Below the pieces are notes generated by a model. That model made no database searches. It saw only the letters and a program-made list of their open reading frames with translations, and was not told where the DNA came from. 8,879 bases of DNA from an uncultured Bacilli bacterium (GTDB lineage Bacteria; Bacillota_I; Bacilli_A; RF39; UBA660). This document shows, piece after piece, positions 5,639 through 8,879 of this stretch (position 1 is its first letter; every line of letters starts with the position of its first letter). The stretch lies in NCBI GenBank assembly GCA_934098345.1, contig CAKONX010000047.1, forward strand, positions 1-8,879. Direction: 5' to 3'. The position numbers were made by a program, and so were the translations under genes.

Positions 5639-6548
5639 ATTCAATGTAATTTTTAGGAATGATTATGACCGGTCTAATTCCAACGTTTGTTTTTTCAGGA
5701 TAACCATAAATTCCTATATTTGTTGAGCCTGTTTTTACATAATATAAATGTTCTCCTGTAGATGTAAATGGAGATACTGTCATAGTCCAAAATGATGTGC
5801 TATAAGCCCATGAATAGCCAGAACACACTAAAGTTGAAAAATTACAACCTAAAGTTGTTAGTTCATCTTTAGTTAATATTCTAACATCATTTTCTCCAAT
5901 TGGATATTTATCACTTGTAATCTTTTGCCTATATTTTTCAACAAGGCTTCCGTTATATGTATTATAATATGTTCCTTTTTGATTATCATTAGAATATTCA
6001 ATTATACCTTCGTAAGGATAATTTTCATTTGCTCCAATCATTTTAGAATTTTGTAAACCTGTTGCAATTTCTCCATATAAAGTGTAATTTGTGCCATCAT
6101 AAGATCCGCCTACATATAAATTATATTTAGAAAGCAATTTAATGTTATTGTTTCCATATCCATAAATATAAAAACACTCATCATCTATACATACTTCATC
6201 TCCAATGTTTTCGCCAGTTTTAGTAATAACCGGAGTATGTTTTCCTAATTTATCTCTTTCAACAGCATTAAATTCTAATGTACATATATATTCTTCTTTT
6301 ACTTTTTCGGTTGCTGATTTTTCTAATGTTACTATTAATGTTCCGTTTAATGTTTCTTTTGCTAATACTCTTGTTGTATTATTTTCAAATTCATTTTTTA
6401 TACTGGTATATTTTGCTTCTGTATTATCTGTTACTTTACAATTTACACTTACTTCAGCATCATAATTACTTGAATTATTTGTTACTTCATAATTTAGTAC
6501 TGAAGTATCATTTATTTTTTTTAAATCTTTAGTATTAAAATTTATAAT
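5637..6548 (-). CDS. C-terminal part of the frameshifted secreted protein (TasA-like plus DUF6273-like domain)
   Basis: This frame is open from the A7 tract at 6554-6548 to the stop at 5637 and continues, one base out of phase, the protein that starts at 6739. Joined by a -1 slip, the product has 367 residues. It has no in-frame Met until residue 234, so it is not an independent gene with a normal start. Residues about 65-165 complete a beta-rich extracellular domain with C101 and C153 as a possible disulfide. Residues about 170-367 look like a DUF6273/FISUMP-type C-type-lectin-like domain: GDEVCIDDECFYIYG, then LLSKYNLYVGG, an aromatic SGYSWAYSTSFW block and the closing GIRPVIIIP. Family naming rests on motif memory, not a search. 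The function is unknown; surface binding or adhesion is the natural guess. Confidence 0.75.
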   Translation of the reverse strand: MINFNTKDLKKINDTSVLNYEVTNNSSNYDAEVSVNCKVTDNTEAKYTSIKNEFENNTTRVLAKETLNGTLIVTLEKSATEKVKEEYICTLEFNAVERDKLGKHTPVITKTGENIGDEVCIDDECFYIYGYGNNNIKLLSKYNLYVGGSYDGTNYTLYGEIATGLQNSKMIGANENYPYEGIIEYSNDNQKGTYYNTYNGSLVEKYRQKITSDKYPIGENDVRILTKDELTTLGCNFSTLVCSGYSWAYSTSFWTMTVSPFTSTGEHLYYVKTGSTNIGIYGYPEKTNVGIRPVIIIPKNYIE

Positions 6549-6555
6549 TTTTTTG
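6542..6555 (-). other. Frameshift site: A_AAA_AAA slippery heptamer followed by a stop
   Basis: In the starting frame the codons are ACA AAA AAA TTA TAA. The seven A's (6554-6548) sit exactly in the X_XXY_YYZ phase of a -1 slippery site. Slipping back one base gives AAA ATT ATA AAT and joins the long downstream frame. No Shine-Dalgarno-like stimulator is visible upstream, and the nearest downstream hairpin (TACTTCA with TGAAGTA) begins about 45 bases away, too far for the usual design. A sequencing error or an A8-to-A7 mutation explains it equally well. Confidence 0.85.
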
Positions 6556-6739
6556 TATCATCTATAACAGATGAATATACATCCGTTCCATCTAATGAAG
6601 CTGACGTAAATATAACTGAAAAGTCATCTGTATTTTCACTTACTTTTGCAGATCCATTTATTATTAAAGTTGTACTTATTGCAGCAAATCCTATTGCCAT
6701 TAATAAAATTGCAATTATTAAAGTCCCTTTTTTTATCAT
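6542..6739 (-). CDS. N-terminal part of the frameshifted secreted protein (TasA-like leader)
   Basis: As read, this frame gives 65 residues and stops at TAA (6544-6542), one codon after an A7 tract. Residues 1-4 (MIKK) are the n-region, about 5-28 the hydrophobic signal or anchor, and from IINGSAKVS onward the start of an extracellular beta-rich domain. The leader matches the paralogue at the left edge (27 of 34 residues), which supports the ATG at 6739; AGGTG lies 8 bases upstream. The natural continuation lies in the -1 frame (5637-6548). If the sequence is correct and no slip occurs, only a short leader with a stub would be made, probably non-functional. The unit has its own promoter and terminator and is not part of a longer operon. 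Confidence 0.78.
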   Translation of the reverse strand: MIKKGTLIIAILLMAIGFAAISTTLIINGSAKVSENTDDFSVIFTSASLDGTDVYSSVIDDTKKL

Positions 6740-6762
6740 AATTTACACACCTATTCTATTCA

Positions 6763-6791
6763 ATTATGCAATTTATTTGTTGTACCGTAAA
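6763..6791 (-). promoter_or_regulatory. Probable promoter of the TasA-like/DUF6273-like gene
   Basis: TTTACG (6791-6786), a 17-base spacer and CATAAT (6768-6763) on the minus strand, about 24 bases before the ATG at 6739 and after the hsp20 terminator. Matches to consensus are 4 of 6 and 5 of 6. Confidence 0.5.
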
Positions 6792-6831
6792 TATTCTTAT
6801 TTCTAGTATGTGTAAATATAGACATTTTATC

Positions 6832-6862
6832 AAACAAAAACTAGTGAAGTTTCTTCACTAGT
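6832..6862 (-). terminator. Rho-independent terminator overlapping the hsp20 stop codon
   Basis: A 10-bp perfect stem (ACTAGTGAAG with CTTCACTAGT, 6862-6853 and 6849-6840) closes a 3-base loop and is followed on the minus strand by TTTTGTTTG. The TAG stop codon of hsp20 (6860-6858) lies inside the 5' arm. Confidence 0.85.
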
Positions 6863-7244
6863 CAATTGAAATGTGTTTAATTTCTTCTTTTTTATCTTCT
6901 TCTTTTGGAACAATTACTGTTAAGATTCCATCTTTGAAAGAAGCTTTAATAAGTGATTCATCTATATCACCAACATAGAAATCTCTTTCACATTCACTGA
7001 TAGATCTTTCACGACGAATATATTTTTTATCTTCGTTTTCATTTTCTTCTTTAACGGCAGATATTTTTAAATATCCATCTTTATAATCTAGATTGATATT
7101 TTCTTTTTTGAAGCCTGGTAAATCCATTTCAATATTATATTTACCCTCTTTCTCATAAATGTCACATTTCATCATTTTGTCTAATTTTTTAGGTGCTTCT
7201 AAATCATCAAAGAAATTATCAAAAAATAATTTGCTTGGTAACAT
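6858..7244 (-). CDS. hsp20: Small heat-shock protein, Hsp20/alpha-crystallin family
   Basis: Small heat-shock proteins are ATP-independent holdases that bind unfolding proteins in the cytoplasm and form oligomers. The 128-residue protein has a short N-terminal arm (MLPSKLFFDNFFDD), an alpha-crystallin domain (about 27-114) with the typical DLPGFKKENI (41-50), a highly charged loop (66-75) and the AxxxxGIL signature (A101 to L108), and a C-terminal IxI oligomerisation motif (I125-S126-I127). I choose the ATG at 7244 because AAAGGAA lies 8 bases upstream; a GTG at 7250 would be only 2 bases from that site. A CIRCE element overlaps its promoter, so HrcA repression and heat induction are expected. 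No terminator separates it from the PBP gene upstream, so read-through could add basal expression. A terminator follows. Its place inside a dcw cluster is unusual. Confidence 0.95.
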   Translation of the reverse strand: MLPSKLFFDNFFDDLEAPKKLDKMMKCDIYEKEGKYNIEMDLPGFKKENINLDYKDGYLKISAVKEENENEDKKYIRRERSISECERDFYVGDIDESLIKASFKDGILTVIVPKEEDKKEEIKHISID

Positions 7245-7272
7245 AATCACACTTCCTTTCTTTTACAATTAT

Positions 7273-7301
7273 ATATTACCACCCTAATTAGCACTTGTCA
7301 A
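7273..7301 (-). promoter_or_regulatory. hsp20: hsp20 promoter, -35 inside the CIRCE element
   Basis: A consensus TTGACA (7301-7296), a 17-base spacer and TAATAT (7278-7273) preceded by TGG on the minus strand. The -35 box falls in the spacer and one arm of the CIRCE element, so bound HrcA would block RNA polymerase. Confidence 0.75.
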
Positions 7302-7314
7302 TAGCGTGTGCTAA
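7288..7314. promoter_or_regulatory. CIRCE element (HrcA operator)
   Basis: TTAGCACTT (7288-7296), nine bases, GTGTGCTAA (7306-7314). The CIRCE consensus is TTAGCACTC-N9-GAGTGCTAA; the spacing is exact, each arm keeps the TTAGCAC core, and only the two inner bases of the arms do not pair with each other. It lies 44 bases before the hsp20 start. Confidence 0.92.
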
Positions 7315-7349
7315 TTTATTTTTATTTTATGCAATATTTACGTTTTTAT

Positions 7350-8879
7350 TCAATCACCTAACATTAATCTTATTTTTTCTCCTTGTTTTACAAATTCTTC
7401 TTCTTTAGGTGACTGATAAATAACCTTTTCTCCTACTCCCGAATACTCAATTTGATAATTTATACCAATTGCATTTCTTGCTTCTTTTTTAGTCATACCT
7501 ATAACATTTGGCACTTCATAATATTTAATGTCCCAAAGTTCGTATTCTCTTTCAATATCACTTTTACTTTTTTTGATATTTAAGGCACTTGCACAAGATT
7601 CTAGGACCCTTTTAGCAATTGGAGCGGCAACTGTTCCACCATATTGAACAACACCTTTTGGATTATCAACTGCTACATAAACTACTACTTCAGGATCATT
7701 TGCTGGCATAAAGCCAATAAATGAAAGAATATAATTTCCATCCATATATCTTCCATCTTTAACTTTTTGAGCAGTTCCTGTTTTACCACCAACTCGGTAA
7801 CCATTTAAATATGCATTTCTTCCTGTTCCTTTAGCAACAACACTTTCAAGTGCGTATCTTACCATTTTAGAAGATTCTTCACTTATTATATTTCTTTTTA
7901 ATTTAGGTTTATTAACTAAAACTGTATCTAATGTATTGGCATTGCTTATAGATGAAACTAAATATGGTGTATATAAATTACCACCATTTATAGCTGCAGA
8001 AACTCCCATTACTTGTTGTATAGGTGTAACTGATACACCTTGACCAAAAGCCGTTGTTGCTGTTTCAACTGGTCCCATTTTATCAATATCAAAAAGAATT
8101 CCATTTTCTTCACCAGATAAATCTATTCCAGTTTTTTCTCCAAAACCAAATTTTTTTATATAATCCATTAATCTTTCTTTTCCTAGTTTTTCACCCATGA
8201 TAACAAACCCTGGGTTACAAGAGTTTTCAACTACTTGTAAAAAAGTTTGACTTCCATGTCCTCCATGTTTCCAACATTTTATTCTTGATCCACTTACATT
8301 AATAGAACCTGAATCATAATATTTATCTTCAAATAAATTAATAGTTTTTTCTTGAATTGAACTAGCAAGAGTTATAACTTTAAAAGTACTTCCTGGTTCA
8401 TATGTATTAAATATTGGTAAATTTCGGTTTATTGTTTCTAAATTATATTTTGTATATTCATTTGGATTAAAATTTGGCCTTGAAGCCATTCCATATATTT
8501 CTCCTGTTTTAGGATTCGCGACTACGATTAAAGCTTGTTGTGGATTATACTTAGTAACAACATTGTCAAGTTCATTTTCTATTGCTTCTTGAATATTTAT
8601 ATCAATTGTTAAAGCAACATTCATTCCACTTTGAGGAGAATTATAAACTGTTGCTTTTTCTAATTTTTTTCCAAAGCCATCTGAATAATATTTAATTGAT
8701 CCATCTTCACCTTTTAAATAATTATCATATTGAAGTTCAATACCTGAAAGTCCTTGGTTATCTATTCCAACATAACCTAAAACATGAGAAAGTAAATTTT
8801 TATAAGGATAATTTCTTTTTGATTCTTTTAATAAATATACTCCATCTAAATTTAAACTATTTATTTTATCAGCTATATC
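7350..8879 (-). CDS. Class B penicillin-binding protein with one PASTA domain (5' end cut by window edge)
   Basis: A DD-transpeptidase that cross-links peptidoglycan outside the membrane, in partnership with a SEDS polymerase such as the FtsW here. The visible 509 residues lack the N-terminal membrane anchor. The frame is open to the right edge, and the first ~85 residues belong to the pedestal domain (NYPYKNLLSHVLGYVG, then GLSGIELQYD). The transpeptidase domain has all three motifs: STFK (fragment residues 164-167, catalytic Ser), SCN (220-222) and KTGT (366-369). One PASTA domain closes the protein (about 454-508, starting YEVPNVIGMTKKEA). A single PASTA domain and a position ahead of mraY recall SpoVD; the vegetative PBP2B/FtsI role is equally possible, so I give no symbol. 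No terminator follows; 35 bases with nothing recognisable lead to the CIRCE element of hsp20. Confidence 0.95.
   Translation of the reverse strand, partial: DIADKINSLNLDGVYLLKESKRNYPYKNLLSHVLGYVGIDNQGLSGIELQYDNYLKGEDGSIKYYSDGFGKKLEKATVYNSPQSGMNVALTIDINIQEAIENELDNVVTKYNPQQALIVVANPKTGEIYGMASRPNFNPNEYTKYNLETINRNLPIFNTYEPGSTFKVITLASSIQEKTINLFEDKYYDSGSINVSGSRIKCWKHGGHGSQTFLQVVENSCNPGFVIMGEKLGKERLMDYIKKFGFGEKTGIDLSGEENGILFDIDKMGPVETATTAFGQGVSVTPIQQVMGVSAAINGGNLYTPYLVSSISNANTLDTVLVNKPKLKRNIISEESSKMVRYALESVVAKGTGRNAYLNGYRVGGKTGTAQKVKDGRYMDGNYILSFIGFMPANDPEVVVYVAVDNPKGVVQYGGTVAAPIAKRVLESCASALNIKKSKSDIEREYELWDIKYYEVPNVIGMTKKEARNAIGINYQIEYSGVGEKVIYQSPKEEEFVKQGEKIRLMLGD

Noticed and set aside
5637..6137. 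An independent gene starting at the TTG at 6137
   Set aside because: The frame stays open and meaningful for another 411 bases upstream, the TTG is an internal Leu of the LLSKYNLYVGG motif, and no ribosome binding site precedes it.
5637..6137. Diversity-generating retroelement target, because C-type-lectin-like folds are typical targets
   Set aside because: No reverse transcriptase, template repeat or near-duplicate variable region is visible in the window.
6205..6532. Two overlapping plus-strand open frames rich in Leu, Tyr, Val and Phe
   Set aside because: They lie opposite the clearly coding -1 frame of the TasA-like protein, which has family motifs and shared leader evidence.
7350..8624. 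PBP gene starting at the ATG at 8624
   Set aside because: The same frame continues to the right edge and encodes the conserved pedestal domain, so that Met is internal.
1..8879. CRISPR arrays, tRNA or rRNA genes, insertion sequences, riboswitches, attachment sites
   Set aside because: No regularly spaced repeats, transposase or integrase, clover-leaf sequence or long structured leader was found on either strand by eye.
1..8879. Recoded TGA (mycoplasma-type code) in view of the low GC content
   Set aside because: Trp is encoded by TGG in conserved positions and the PBP frame ends at TGA at the expected family length.

Overview
The window is strongly AT-rich and reads as low-GC Bacillota (Firmicutes). 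The wall genes are Gram-positive in style, there is a class B sortase with an LPXTG-type substrate, and a small heat-shock gene carries a CIRCE operator for the HrcA repressor. TGG encodes Trp and TGA serves as a stop, so this is not the mycoplasma code. The lineage cannot be fixed more closely; the conserved leader of the surface proteins suggests an uncultured gut-type Bacilli or Clostridia group, which is inference only.

All genes lie on the minus strand, so transcription runs from high to low coordinates. In that order: (1) a class B penicillin-binding protein with one PASTA domain, cut by the right edge (7350-8879); (2) an Hsp20 gene under a CIRCE/promoter element; (3) a secreted TasA-like plus DUF6273-like protein, split by a one-base frameshift at an A7 tract (5637-6739); (4) a small exported protein with two cysteines (5089-5544); (5) a class B sortase (4059-4988) and (6) its likely IPKTG substrate (3423-4046); (7) mraY, (8) ftsW and (9) an HD-domain phosphohydrolase (219-3268); (10) the first 34 codons of a paralogue of gene 3, cut by the left edge (1-104).

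The PBP, mraY and ftsW are a fragment of the division and cell wall (dcw) cluster. Here about 4 kb of stress and surface genes sits between the PBP and mraY, and murD (usually between mraY and ftsW) is absent. Promoters and rho-independent terminators divide the insert into units: hsp20 alone, the TasA-like gene alone, then the small exported protein plus sortase plus substrate. Several terminator hairpins contain the stop codon of the gene they follow.

Most worth a second look: the frameshift on a perfect A_AAA_AAA slippery heptamer in a surface-protein gene, the shared leader of the two paralogues, the dedicated sortase-substrate pair with its promoter framed by an inverted repeat, and a possible translation-coupled terminator between mraY and ftsW.
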